Assembly (NCBI GenBank): GCA_012521295.1
Contig: JAAYMS010000057.1
Location: 1 to 32,248 of the forward strand
Reading direction: 5' to 3'
Length of the DNA stretch: 32,248 nucleotides
Origin: Bacillota bacterium
Lineage (GTDB): Bacteria; Bacillota; Limnochordia; Darwinibacteriales; Darwinibacteriaceae
Below are positions 23,663 through 32,248 of the stretch, one piece after another; within the stretch, counting starts at the first letter, position 1; each line of letters begins with the position of its first letter. The notes under the pieces are model-generated. The model had not been told where the DNA came from, did not search any database, and saw nothing but the letters and a program-made list of their open reading frames with translations. Position numbers and translations under genes: made by a program.

Positions 23663-25399
23663 CTAACCCACCAATGGGGTGTTTTCTGATTGGCTGCGGT
23701 GCAGAGCGGCATATACACCTCGCTTGGCAAGAAGTTCTTTGTGATTGCCCTGCTCCTTAATCTCGCCGTCAACCAAGACTACAATGTTGTCTGCATGCTG
23801 AATAGTCGAGAGGCGATGAGCAATGATGATTGTTGTGCGATTTTTGGCGAGACGGTCCAACGCTTCTTGAATCTCATACTCGGTAGCAGTGTCCAGAGCC
23901 GACGTTGCCTCATCAAGAATCAAAATCGGTGGATTCTTGAGGAAGACTCGCGCAATGGAAATACGTTGTTTCTGACCCCCTGACAGCTTAACGCCGCGTT
24001 CACCTACATAGGTGTCATAGCCGTTAGGTAGGCTCATAATGAAATCATGAATCTGGGCTTCTTTGGCTGCCCACACCATTTCATCTTCGGTAGCGTCTGG
24101 GTTACCATACAGGATGTTGTCTCGAATGGTACCGGTGAACAAGAACACATCCTGCTGCACCAAACCAATGCTCTTCCGGAGCGAACTCAGGGTAAACTCG
24201 CGGATATCCCTGCCATCGATCAAAATAGCGCCTTCACTAACATCATAAAAACGCGGTACCAGGTGGCAGAGTGTGGTTTTGCCTCCTCCCGATGGGCCCA
24301 CAAAGGCTGTGGTGGAACCAGCAGGTATCACAAGGTTGATGTCGTTCAGTACCTCTGAAGCATCAGAATACTGGAACGAAACGTTCTTAAACTCAATCTG
24401 ACCCTTTACATCCTTCAGCTCAACGGCATCGGCAGCATCGGTGATGGAAGGCTTAACCTCCATCAATTCCGCGAAACGGTTGAAACCACTCATCCCCTGT
24501 TCAAATTGCTGCGTAAAGCTGATCAAACGGCGGATAGGCTGAAGGAAAAAACTGATAAACATCAGGTACGCGGTCAGGTCAGCTAGGTCAATCTGATCCA
24601 CATACATGAACCAGGCCCCAGCGCCAAGCACTGCAACGTTAAGAAGGTTAGTAAAGAAGTTCAGCCCTGATGAATACTCAGCCATGCAGCGAAAGGCGCT
24701 CTTTCGAGATTGACGGAACGCCTCGTTGGATGCATCGAAACGCTCTGCTTCATAGTCTTCATTGACGAAGCTCTTGACCACACGGATGCCCAACAGGCTG
24801 TTTTCGACATCAGCATTGACATCAGCCTGAAATCTTCTCTCGCGTGTGAAAGCATCGTTCATCTTCTTGCGCCTGGTTAGGGCAAACCATCCAATAATCG
24901 GGATAAAGGCAAAGGAAATCAATGTCAGAGGAACGTTAATCCGCAGGAGATAGAAAAATGAACCGATGAGCATGACAGAAGCAATGAAGAGATCTTCTGG
25001 GCCATGATGTGCCAATTCTACCACATCTCGCAGGTCATTGACTAACCGAGACATGAGGTGGCCCACTTTGTTGTCGTCGAAAAACTTAAAATCCAAGGTC
25101 TGCAGGTGCTTAAAAAGATCCCGCCGCATGCGGTATTCCATATTGACACCCATGACGTGGCCATAGTAATCTACAAAATACTGACACCCTAGACGGGCGA
25201 GATACATGGCAATGAGTGCCACTATCCAAAAAGCTACCGCTCGCATATTCTGATTAGGGATGTAATCCCGCATGAACTCTCGTGTAATCATGGGAAAAAC
25301 CAAATCCATGCCCGCAATTAAGCTGGCACAGATCATATCCATGATGAATAAGCGGCGCTCTTCTTTGTAGTAAGATACGAATCTGCGCAAATTACCCAC
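23663..25399 (-). CDS. ABC exporter (ABCB/MsbA-type half-transporter with fused TMD and NBD)
   Basis: N-terminal TM region, then GPSGGGKTTLCHLVPRFYD, LSGGQKQRISIARVFLKNPPILILDEATSALDTATE, IIIAHRLSTIQHAD. Confidence 0.94.
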   Translation of the reverse strand: MGNLRRFVSYYKEERRLFIMDMICASLIAGMDLVFPMITREFMRDYIPNQNMRAVAFWIVALIAMYLARLGCQYFVDYYGHVMGVNMEYRMRRDLFKHLQTLDFKFFDDNKVGHLMSRLVNDLRDVVELAHHGPEDLFIASVMLIGSFFYLLRINVPLTLISFAFIPIIGWFALTRRKKMNDAFTRERRFQADVNADVENSLLGIRVVKSFVNEDYEAERFDASNEAFRQSRKSAFRCMAEYSSGLNFFTNLLNVAVLGAGAWFMYVDQIDLADLTAYLMFISFFLQPIRRLISFTQQFEQGMSGFNRFAELMEVKPSITDAADAVELKDVKGQIEFKNVSFQYSDASEVLNDINLVIPAGSTTAFVGPSGGGKTTLCHLVPRFYDVSEGAILIDGRDIREFTLSSLRKSIGLVQQDVFLFTGTIRDNILYGNPDATEDEMVWAAKEAQIHDFIMSLPNGYDTYVGERGVKLSGGQKQRISIARVFLKNPPILILDEATSALDTATEYEIQEALDRLAKNRTTIIIAHRLSTIQHADNIVVLVDGEIKEQGNHKELLAKRGVYAALHRSQSENTPLVG

Positions 25400-25555
25400 T
25401 CTATCCTGTCCTTTCCTGCTTCTTCTTATTTAGCATTAATTACTATTCGTTATAGTTGATAAAACCCCTGCATTCAGCCATCCAAACCAGCATAAAGCAG
25501 TGCTGCGTACGAATATTGTAGATAACTACTTATTTGCAGGTCCGGAGGAGTTCCT

Positions 25556-26443
25556 ATGACTAGTCCAGAAATCTTGATTCGCTTAGCATTACTACTTGCA
25601 CTATTCATCGGTCTATCACTAGCTTACCGACGCCTGCTGTACAAACTAATCAGGTTTTTTCCTGGTAGACGCGAGCTGGCAGGACGTCTCCTCGTAATTC
25701 CGGCCGTATTTCTGGCTGTTGGTACCATCTGGCTGACACTATTTTTATACGTTTACCACGGCTTTGATTACCAACCAGATATCTACCGCCGCGGGAGCCG
25801 AGAAACCAACAAGGTTGCCATCACGTTCGACGATGGGCCCAGCCCCGAGTTTACGCCAGCCATCCTCGACATACTTAAAGAGTATGATGTACAGGCAACC
25901 TTCTTTATGGTCGGTTCTCACGTGGAGAAATACCCTGAAGTCGCAAGGCGTGTTGTGGAAGAAGGGCATACTGTAGGTAACCACACATATTCACACCGCA
26001 ACATCCCAACTCTCAGTACAGCAGAGCTCAACTATGAAATCCTGGAAGCGACACGGACAATCTTTGAGGTAACAGGCGAATACCCAGCCTATGTCCGCCC
26101 GCCTCGGGGGATGTATGATGGGCGCTTTCGCCGTTTATCCCATTTGCTGGGGCAAGAAATCATTCTGTGGACTGTATCAAGCCGCGACTGGCGCTACGGA
26201 GTCTCTGCACAGTCCATTATAAGAAATGTCGCCTCCCGGGTCAAAGGAGGCGACATCATCCTGTTCCACGATAGCGGTGCACTGATACGGAGTGAAGGCG
26301 GAAACCGCCGTGCAACGGTTGAAGCTCTGCCTGCCGTGATCGAAGCGATCCGCAATATGGGCCTGGAGATTGTACCCTTGGCAGAGCTGATCCATGATTT
26401 TGAACCAATTGAGTTGTTCCCTGTAGTTGACATGCAAGAATGA
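25556..26443 (+). CDS. Polysaccharide deacetylase (NodB-like), membrane-anchored
   Basis: KVAITFDDGPSPEFTPAILDILKEYDVQATFFMVGSHVEKYPEVARRVVEEGHTVGNHTYSH; N-terminal TM helices; SD CCGGAGGAG. Confidence 0.93.
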   Translation: MTSPEILIRLALLLALFIGLSLAYRRLLYKLIRFFPGRRELAGRLLVIPAVFLAVGTIWLTLFLYVYHGFDYQPDIYRRGSRETNKVAITFDDGPSPEFTPAILDILKEYDVQATFFMVGSHVEKYPEVARRVVEEGHTVGNHTYSHRNIPTLSTAELNYEILEATRTIFEVTGEYPAYVRPPRGMYDGRFRRLSHLLGQEIILWTVSSRDWRYGVSAQSIIRNVASRVKGGDIILFHDSGALIRSEGGNRRATVEALPAVIEAIRNMGLEIVPLAELIHDFEPIELFPVVDMQE

Positions 26444-26453
26444 GGGTGATGGC

Positions 26454-27092
26454 ATGCAGCTTGCCCGTGGTGAACTGAGAGACGTGCGAAGCATGGCTCA
26501 GGTCTATACTGCCGCATTCCCAGAAAGTACAGCATACTACTTCGCCAGGAGTTCCTCAGCCCGGCTTATTCGGGTAGTTCAGTATGGTTTAGAAATCCTA
26601 CTACTCCTAGGTGCAGAGGCACTTGTCGTGAAAAAGAGCAGCGGTGAAATCGCCGGTTACTGCATCTACTCCGGAGCGAAAAGCCAACAAAAGCCATTAG
26701 CAGTTTGGCCAAGGGTACTAGGACGAGCTCTTGCGGCCTCAGTGCGTCTTCGACCATCAGAATTGATGAGGTTAGTGCACAGCAGGATGATCTTCATGCA
26801 TTCAGCAAAGACCGAGCATCCTCTGCCCAAGAAAGCTGGACGCATTCTTTCGATTGCGGTACATCCAAACTCCCAAGGGCAGGGTTTGGGAACCCTGCTG
26901 CTGAAAGGGGCTCTCGCAGAATTAGAGCCCCTTCCGGTCTTGCTTGAAGTAAGAAGCGATAACCCGAGTGCGCAAGCGCTTTACCATAAATCGGGCTTTT
27001 ACCGTTGCGGAAAAACAAAGGACAAGCTTGGCGAATGGATTATTATGGTAAGACCCGGCCGCGACGACGGAGTTCGTCCATCTTGGACCTGA
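26454..27092 (+). CDS. GNAT family N-acetyltransferase
   Basis: C-terminal acetyl-CoA-binding pattern RILSIAVHPNSQGQGLGTLLLKGALAELEPLPVLLEVRSDNPSAQALYHKSGFYRCG. ATG 26454 follows GAGGGTGATGGC. Confidence 0.88.
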   Translation: MQLARGELRDVRSMAQVYTAAFPESTAYYFARSSSARLIRVVQYGLEILLLLGAEALVVKKSSGEIAGYCIYSGAKSQQKPLAVWPRVLGRALAASVRLRPSELMRLVHSRMIFMHSAKTEHPLPKKAGRILSIAVHPNSQGQGLGTLLLKGALAELEPLPVLLEVRSDNPSAQALYHKSGFYRCGKTKDKLGEWIIMVRPGRDDGVRPSWT

Positions 27093-27291
27093 TTCGAGCC
27101 CCTGTTTCTGCGGTCTTGTGGGGATCCAACTCTGCTCCCACTACCTTACCATCCTCTAGCTGAACTAACAGCCACATACCTGGCCTGCAGCCTGCAGGCA
27201 GAACGTCTACGGGGCAGTTCAGCCTTCCACTACCATCAAGCAGCAATACCGCTGTCCCCTCTTCAATACGATCCAATACTGCTGAAACCAA
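27043..27291 (-). CDS. DUF3006-like small protein
   Basis: 82 aa: MVSAVLDRIEEGTAVLLLDGSGRLNCPVDVLPAGCRPGMWLLVQLEDGKVVGAELD, resembling small DUF3006 proteins seen next to MBL genes. Confidence 0.65.
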   Translation of the reverse strand: MVSAVLDRIEEGTAVLLLDGSGRLNCPVDVLPAGCRPGMWLLVQLEDGKVVGAELDPHKTAETGARIRSKMDELRRRGRVLP

Positions 27292-27295
27292 TGCA

Positions 27296-28336
27296 TCACT
27301 CCCCTACAAATGCAATCCCTTGGGCTTTGATATCTCTTAGAACAGCAGGTCCGATTCCCCGAATCTGTAACAGATCATCTAGCGATTCAAACGGACGCAG
27401 CCTCAGGATCTCTCCTGCTCGCTGCGCTCCAATATTCCGTATTTTTATCAGTTCCTCGTAGGGAGCTTTATTAATGTCAATCTGGCCAAAAACTCCACCG
27501 TAAAGCGCTGGTTCCCATTCTGTCTCAATCCAATAGTCATTTCCATCGCTGATAACCCGAACAATGCCATAGGCATCAGTTCCATAGAGGATGATTCCCC
27601 TCTGCAGAATTCTTTCTACCACCTGAATATGTGGATGGTCGTACTCACTACACCTGGCAGCCGAGTAAATTGCCACTTCAGGATCGACTGCTTCTAAGAA
27701 CTCTACCGATGTAGACGTGCGGGAACCATGATGCCCTAACTGCAGAATCTGAGCTTTTACTGGATGGCGGCGCCTTAATATTTCCATTTCCGTACGGGCC
27801 TCAATATCTCCTGTCAGCACGATGGCAAAGTCACCATAGACTGCACGTATCGCGAGGCAGGACTCGTGGACGTCTTCTTCTGCCTCAACGGGATTAAGGA
27901 TCTCCAGCGTAAGCGATCCCACATTGAACTTCTCCCCTGCCCGCGGTTCATAATAGCCTGCGTCAGTATCCAAAACTGCATCAATGGCAGCTTCAAAGGC
28001 TGGTGTGAAATGCTCAACACCACTCATCCAAACCTCTTTTACTGGTATCTCCCGCATCACATCAGGCAACTGCCCTATATGGTCTGCATGAGGATGTGTT
28101 ATGATCACCAAATCCAATTCTTCCACGCCAGCTCGCTTAAGCAGCGGAACCACGTCGTACCGGCCTTGATCACCTGCATCAACCAGTACAGCAAAGTTGG
28201 GTCCCTTCAAGAGAGTCGCTTCGGCCTGTCCCACATAGAAAAAGAATGCATTCATGTACTGTTCTGCCGAAGCTGTGATGGCCCCTAGGATAACAATCAA
28301 GAGAACGACAAGAACTCCGACTCTGGTACGGCGCAT
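27296..28336 (-). CDS. Secreted/membrane-anchored ComEC-like metallo-beta-lactamase-fold protein with C-terminal HhH (ComEA-like) domain
   Basis: N-terminal hydrophobic segment; VDAGDQGRYDVVPLLKRAGVEELDLVIITHPHADHIGQLPDVM; C-terminal DINKAPYEELIKIRNIGAQRAGEILRLRPFESLDDLLQIRGIGPAVLRDIK (tandem HhH). Confidence 0.88.
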   Translation of the reverse strand: MRRTRVGVLVVLLIVILGAITASAEQYMNAFFFYVGQAEATLLKGPNFAVLVDAGDQGRYDVVPLLKRAGVEELDLVIITHPHADHIGQLPDVMREIPVKEVWMSGVEHFTPAFEAAIDAVLDTDAGYYEPRAGEKFNVGSLTLEILNPVEAEEDVHESCLAIRAVYGDFAIVLTGDIEARTEMEILRRRHPVKAQILQLGHHGSRTSTSVEFLEAVDPEVAIYSAARCSEYDHPHIQVVERILQRGIILYGTDAYGIVRVISDGNDYWIETEWEPALYGGVFGQIDINKAPYEELIKIRNIGAQRAGEILRLRPFESLDDLLQIRGIGPAVLRDIKAQGIAFVGE

Positions 28337-28369
28337 CAATCTCACCTCACTATGCTGCATACGTTCATC

Positions 28370-30331
28370 TTACAGACCCTGCAGCCTGATAAACAGCTCA
28401 CGAGCCAAAGGAGCGGCAACGCGGCCCCCAATTCCACCGCCCTCGACGAGAATCGCGAAAGCTAAGTCACGGCCTTGAAAATCTGTTACAAGGCCACCAA
28501 ACCAGGCATGTGTGGTGTTGGCTGCCTCTGCAGTGCCAGTTTTCCCGATCATGTTCAACCCGTCCACCAAAGCAGCTGTTCCTGTACCTTCCTGCACTGT
28601 CCGTCTCAGGATCTCACTCATCTCGGCGGCAGTGTCACGCACCAACACTTCATGAAACTCTGGTTCTTCTTGCCCGAACAGCCGCAGTGTAGGTACGGCC
28701 CCTTCATTGGCAAAAGCGGTAAATATCTGGGCCACATGAAGAGGCGTCAAGAGCACCCGATCTTGTCCTATAGAACTCCATGCCAATGCAACCCGGCTGC
28801 GGGCCGGATCTCCAATTTGGCCAGCTTTGACGCTGAGGCCTAGATCCCAAGCTGTGTCCAACTGCCATCGAGAGAAATACTCTTGCAGGCGTTCTGCACC
28901 TAGATCAAGGCCAACCTGAGCCATAGTTGTATTGATCGAGTGAATCACCGCATCGGGAAGAAGATGCAGCCCAAAGGCCTGCTGTTCAAAATTGCGCACT
29001 ATATTGCCCTCTACCCGCAATTCGCCAGTGTCATTAAACTGGCTGGCAATGGAGTGCACCCCCTGGTCAAGTGCCGCAGCTGCAGTGATGACCTTAAACA
29101 CAGACCCAGGAGGGTAAAGGCCTTGAAAAGCCCGGTTGAACAAGGGCTGTGTCGGATCATTGCTCAAAGCGTCCCAACGCTGGGGGCTGATACCCATCAC
29201 AAATTCGGTCGGATCATAACTTGGTGACGATGCGGCAGCCAAAATCTCACCAGTACCTGCATCAAGAATCACTACTGCGCCAGCGTAATCGCCCAGCACG
29301 GCAGCTGCAGCCTCTTGATATCCCGCATCAATGGTTAGGTGGATGTCTTCTCCATCGACGCGCGGGCGTTCAGCCAGCAGCACAGCTTGTCCTTGTGAGG
29401 GCTGCACATAGAACTTGAGCCCTGGCTGTCCTCTGAGTACATGGTCGAACTCACCTTCTAACCCAGCGCGACCGACGATTTCACCAGCCGTATACTCTCG
29501 CTCTGGGTAGCGAGTAATCATATTAGCGGTGACCTCACCTACGTAGCCGGTAAGATGGCCTGCAGCCGACTCCAACGGATAGGCCCGCGATTCTTCTCGG
29601 CGGAAAAATATCCCTGGAATAGGCCTCAAGATCGGATTTAGACGAGCGTAGTCTTCTTCAGACACGCTAACAAGCGGTACAAACCAGTGTCCCTGAATCC
29701 CGGGCGCCTGATACTTGCTCTTAACATAATCAGGAGAGAGCCCTAGATTCTCTTCGAGTACACTGTACAAGAGCTCCGGATCGGTAATTCGGTCCGGCTG
29801 GACTCCGATACTGACTACAGTTCCTAAGCCAGCCAGCGGATTACCGTGCCGATCAAGAATGCTGCCGCGGGCAGACTCCTCCCGTTCGCGCCGATACTGA
29901 GCATTAAGGCCGTATTCGGGGAAGGGTATATCGTCTTTCCACTGAACCTCCCAGTCAAACAATCCCCTGCGTTGGAGCTCTACAGTCGATTCAATCTCTA
30001 GAGGCTCGAAGAAGCGGCTGGTGTATCGTAGTCTGTAACTATACTCCGCGGCTCGCCACGACTCGGCCGTAGGCTCTAGATCTGTCAGTTCAATGGCCTC
30101 CAGGCCATACGCCTCTGCGAAGCGGGCGAAGCCATCTTCCAACTCTTCTGCCGATGGGCTGGGCCCCTCAGCAGGGAAAAACGCAGCGGCTTTGGCAAAA
30201 TCACGAGCTGAGATGCTCTCCAAATACTCCCGCGCCGCGCCTTCCGGCTGGGGCGCTAGGTAATTCACAGCTAGAAATGCGCCCCCCGACAAGATGACTA
30301 TGATCACCAGCACAATCACTGCCGTCCGCAT
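28370..30331 (-). CDS. Penicillin-binding protein (class B transpeptidase) with NTF2-like/MecA-type N-terminal domain
   Basis: GLYPPGSVFKVITAAAAL (SxxK), SIN triad and MIGKTGTAEAA (KTG); N-terminal AAREYLESISARDFAKAAAFFP resembles the MecA-N/NTF2-like domain. Confidence 0.9.
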   Translation of the reverse strand: MRTAVIVLVIIVILSGGAFLAVNYLAPQPEGAAREYLESISARDFAKAAAFFPAEGPSPSAEELEDGFARFAEAYGLEAIELTDLEPTAESWRAAEYSYRLRYTSRFFEPLEIESTVELQRRGLFDWEVQWKDDIPFPEYGLNAQYRREREESARGSILDRHGNPLAGLGTVVSIGVQPDRITDPELLYSVLEENLGLSPDYVKSKYQAPGIQGHWFVPLVSVSEEDYARLNPILRPIPGIFFRREESRAYPLESAAGHLTGYVGEVTANMITRYPEREYTAGEIVGRAGLEGEFDHVLRGQPGLKFYVQPSQGQAVLLAERPRVDGEDIHLTIDAGYQEAAAAVLGDYAGAVVILDAGTGEILAAASSPSYDPTEFVMGISPQRWDALSNDPTQPLFNRAFQGLYPPGSVFKVITAAAALDQGVHSIASQFNDTGELRVEGNIVRNFEQQAFGLHLLPDAVIHSINTTMAQVGLDLGAERLQEYFSRWQLDTAWDLGLSVKAGQIGDPARSRVALAWSSIGQDRVLLTPLHVAQIFTAFANEGAVPTLRLFGQEEPEFHEVLVRDTAAEMSEILRRTVQEGTGTAALVDGLNMIGKTGTAEAANTTHAWFGGLVTDFQGRDLAFAILVEGGGIGGRVAAPLARELFIRLQGL

Positions 30332-30363
30332 CAAGCATCTCTCCTTCTCGTGAATTCACATTC

Positions 30364-31830
30364 TTACTGTTTCCAAAAACCAGGGGAAGCAATTACAAGC
30401 ATGGTGAACAGCTCCAAACGGCCTAACAGCATCAAGGCGGAAAGGAACACTTTTAGTGCGCTGCTAAAAACGCTGAAACTGTGACCTGGGCCTACCATAC
30501 CCAGACCAAGGCCAACATTGTTCAGAGTCGCAGAAACCGTAATAGCCGCGCTTGACAAGTCGTAGCCAGCTAGAGAAACGAGTAACGTGCTGCCACCAAA
30601 TATCGCGACATATAACAGCAAGAACGCTGCAATCGCCGAAACCGTCTCTTGCGGGACGACCCGCCCATTTACGGTAATCGGGACTAACGCATGAGTGTGG
30701 AGCATTTGGTTGATCTCCCGCCGGATTAGTTTACCCGCAGTCACTACCCGGATTACTTTCATTCCCCCTGCAGCGGATCCCGCGCTGCCTCCTATGAACA
30801 TCAGCAAAGCTAGAATTCCTTTGCTAAATGCCGGCCATTGATTGAAATCAACGGAGAAATATCCAGTAGTAGTTATTATCGAGCCAACTTGAAAGACTGC
30901 ATTCCGCACGTGTTCAAGCAGCTCTCCACCCGATGTGAGGTATACATTCACAGCAATCAAGAGAGAACTCACGCCAATAATGGCTAAGTACCATTTCAGC
31001 TCCGTATTCACCCGCAGCACATGCCAACGCCGCTGCCACAGCTCATAATAGAGTCCGAAGTTGACACCTGAAACAATCATCAAAACTGATATAGCCCAAA
31101 TAGCAAAGACATTATCGCTGAGCACACTGATGCTGTTGTTAAAGCCTGAGAATCCTCCCGTGCCTACCGTTCCCAGACTCAATGTCAAAGATTCAAAAAT
31201 TGGCAGGCCGCTTAACCGTAGAACAAATGTACCCAAGACAGTAATTCCCAGGTAAACGGTATAGAGGAGTTTTGCCGTGTTAGCAAGCCGAGGTACGAGC
31301 TTGTCTGCTGTTGGGCCAGGTGATTCAGCTTTAAAGATCTGCATTCCACCGATCCCCAATGCTGGCAGGACAGCAAGCGTAAATACCAGAATACCCATAC
31401 CACCGATCCAATGAGAAAACGAACGCCAAAAAAGGATACTGCGTGGTAGGCTTTCTACATTGTCAATTACCGTCGCACCTGTAGTTGTTAGTCCTGACAC
31501 TGATTCGAAAAAAGCGTCAGCAAAGGTGGGCACAGCCTGAGTAAAAACGAAGGGAAGAGCGCCAAATAAAGAGGCCAGAACCCAACCCAGAGTTACTATC
31601 AAAATACCTTCTCGAGCCTTGATAGTGTTAGCCTTGGGTTTCTGAGCCTCCGAATTAACATCGATGAGCCTCAAAACAGCGCCGACGACAGCAGTTATTA
31701 CAACCGACCAGGCAAAAGCTACTGCGGCCGGCTCTCCACATAATAGCGCCACAAGCAAGGGTATCGCCAGAATCAAGGCCTCAATCAGTAGGAGGTTTCC
31801 CAGGACCTTTGTGACCACGCCAAAATTCAC
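30364..31830 (-). CDS. Potassium uptake protein, TrkH/KtrB family
   Basis: SVSGLTTTGATVIDNVESLPRSILFWRSFSHWIGGMGILVFTLAVLP, TVGTGGFSGFNNSI, and MFIGGSAGSAAGGMKVIRVV (selectivity-filter-like repeats). Confidence 0.93.
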   Translation of the reverse strand: MNFGVVTKVLGNLLLIEALILAIPLLVALLCGEPAAVAFAWSVVITAVVGAVLRLIDVNSEAQKPKANTIKAREGILIVTLGWVLASLFGALPFVFTQAVPTFADAFFESVSGLTTTGATVIDNVESLPRSILFWRSFSHWIGGMGILVFTLAVLPALGIGGMQIFKAESPGPTADKLVPRLANTAKLLYTVYLGITVLGTFVLRLSGLPIFESLTLSLGTVGTGGFSGFNNSISVLSDNVFAIWAISVLMIVSGVNFGLYYELWQRRWHVLRVNTELKWYLAIIGVSSLLIAVNVYLTSGGELLEHVRNAVFQVGSIITTTGYFSVDFNQWPAFSKGILALLMFIGGSAGSAAGGMKVIRVVTAGKLIRREINQMLHTHALVPITVNGRVVPQETVSAIAAFLLLYVAIFGGSTLLVSLAGYDLSSAAITVSATLNNVGLGLGMVGPGHSFSVFSSALKVFLSALMLLGRLELFTMLVIASPGFWKQ

Positions 31831-32248
31831 GCAGAAAACCTCCTTTCTGACGGTAGAACAGCTTTTCTAGCTGTGCTACCAAAGAAGTCACGCAGAAAAC
31901 GACCACCCGATCGCCCGACCTAATTACCGAGTCGCCTTTAGGTATAATGATCTTGCCATCGTGAATAATAGCACCGACTATTATTCCTTCAGGCAGGTTT
32001 AGGTCTTTCAGGGGAATACCAATTACTTTAGACGCCTCTGTCACTATAATCTCCAAAACCTCTGCTTGCCCACCAAAGAGAAGTGACAACGATGCAATCT
32101 GCCCACCCTCGATGAAGCGGATGATCGATGCTGCTGACAGCAGCACAGGGTTAATCGCAAGATCGATACCCAACTGTTCTATGATGTGTATGAAGTTAGA
32201 GCGGCTGACTTTGGCAGCAACTTTGGCCACGCCCTGCCGTTTCCCCAA
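31781..32248 (-). CDS. TrkA-type potassium transport regulatory protein, 5'-truncated by the window edge
   Basis: C-terminal RCK/TrkA_C text (IGIPLKDLNLPEGIIVGAIIHDGKIIIPKGDSVIRSGDRVVVFC); 50-nt overlap with trkH; frame runs off the right edge. Confidence 0.88.
   Translation of the reverse strand: MGKRQGVAKVAAKVSRSNFIHIIEQLGIDLAINPVLLSAASIIRFIEGGQIASLSLLFGGQAEVLEIIVTEASKVIGIPLKDLNLPEGIIVGAIIHDGKIIIPKGDSVIRSGDRVVVFCVTSLVAQLEKLFYRQKGGFLREFWRGHKGPGKPPTD

Noticed and set aside
1-32248. Mobile elements, CRISPR arrays, phage genes, tRNA/rRNA genes
   Set aside because: No transposase/integrase ORFs, no direct-repeat arrays and no recognisable tRNA cloverleaf or rRNA sequence were noticed; a tRNAscan/CRISPR-finder run would be needed to be certain.

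Overview
This looks like a chromosomal window from a Gram-positive-type (Firmicutes-like) bacterium, about 32 kb and densely coding. I saw no mobile element, CRISPR array, rRNA or tRNA. From left to right it holds: (1) an oligopeptide/dipeptide-type ABC transporter operon on + (substrate-binding protein truncated at the left edge, two permeases, two ATPases, one small membrane protein); (2) a glyco-island between two bidirectional terminators, with a GT4 glycosyltransferase and an un-annotated 27-aa membrane smORF on -, and a bifunctional GT4-GT2 enzyme plus a polysaccharide pyruvyl transferase on +; (3) a sufCBDSU Fe-S assembly operon on -; (4) a small lipoprotein and a NatAB-like ABC exporter on -, divergent from an ECF sigma / single-pass membrane protein / SIMPL-domain operon on +; (5) an ABC-F ATPase on - with a roughly 235-nt leader that looks like a transcription attenuator; (6) an aldo/keto reductase and an ABCB-type exporter on -; (7) a polysaccharide deacetylase and a GNAT acetyltransferase on +; (8) a DUF3006-like protein, an MBL-HhH protein, a penicillin-binding protein with a MecA-like N-terminus, and TrkH/TrkA potassium uptake genes on -. 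The most interesting observations are the ABC-F leader (promoter, uORFs, long-range helix, and a terminator whose 3' arm is the Shine-Dalgarno and whose U-tract abuts the ATG), the glyco-island with its smORF, and the oversized extracytoplasmic domains in the peptide transporter. All product names come from reading the translations; no database search was run.
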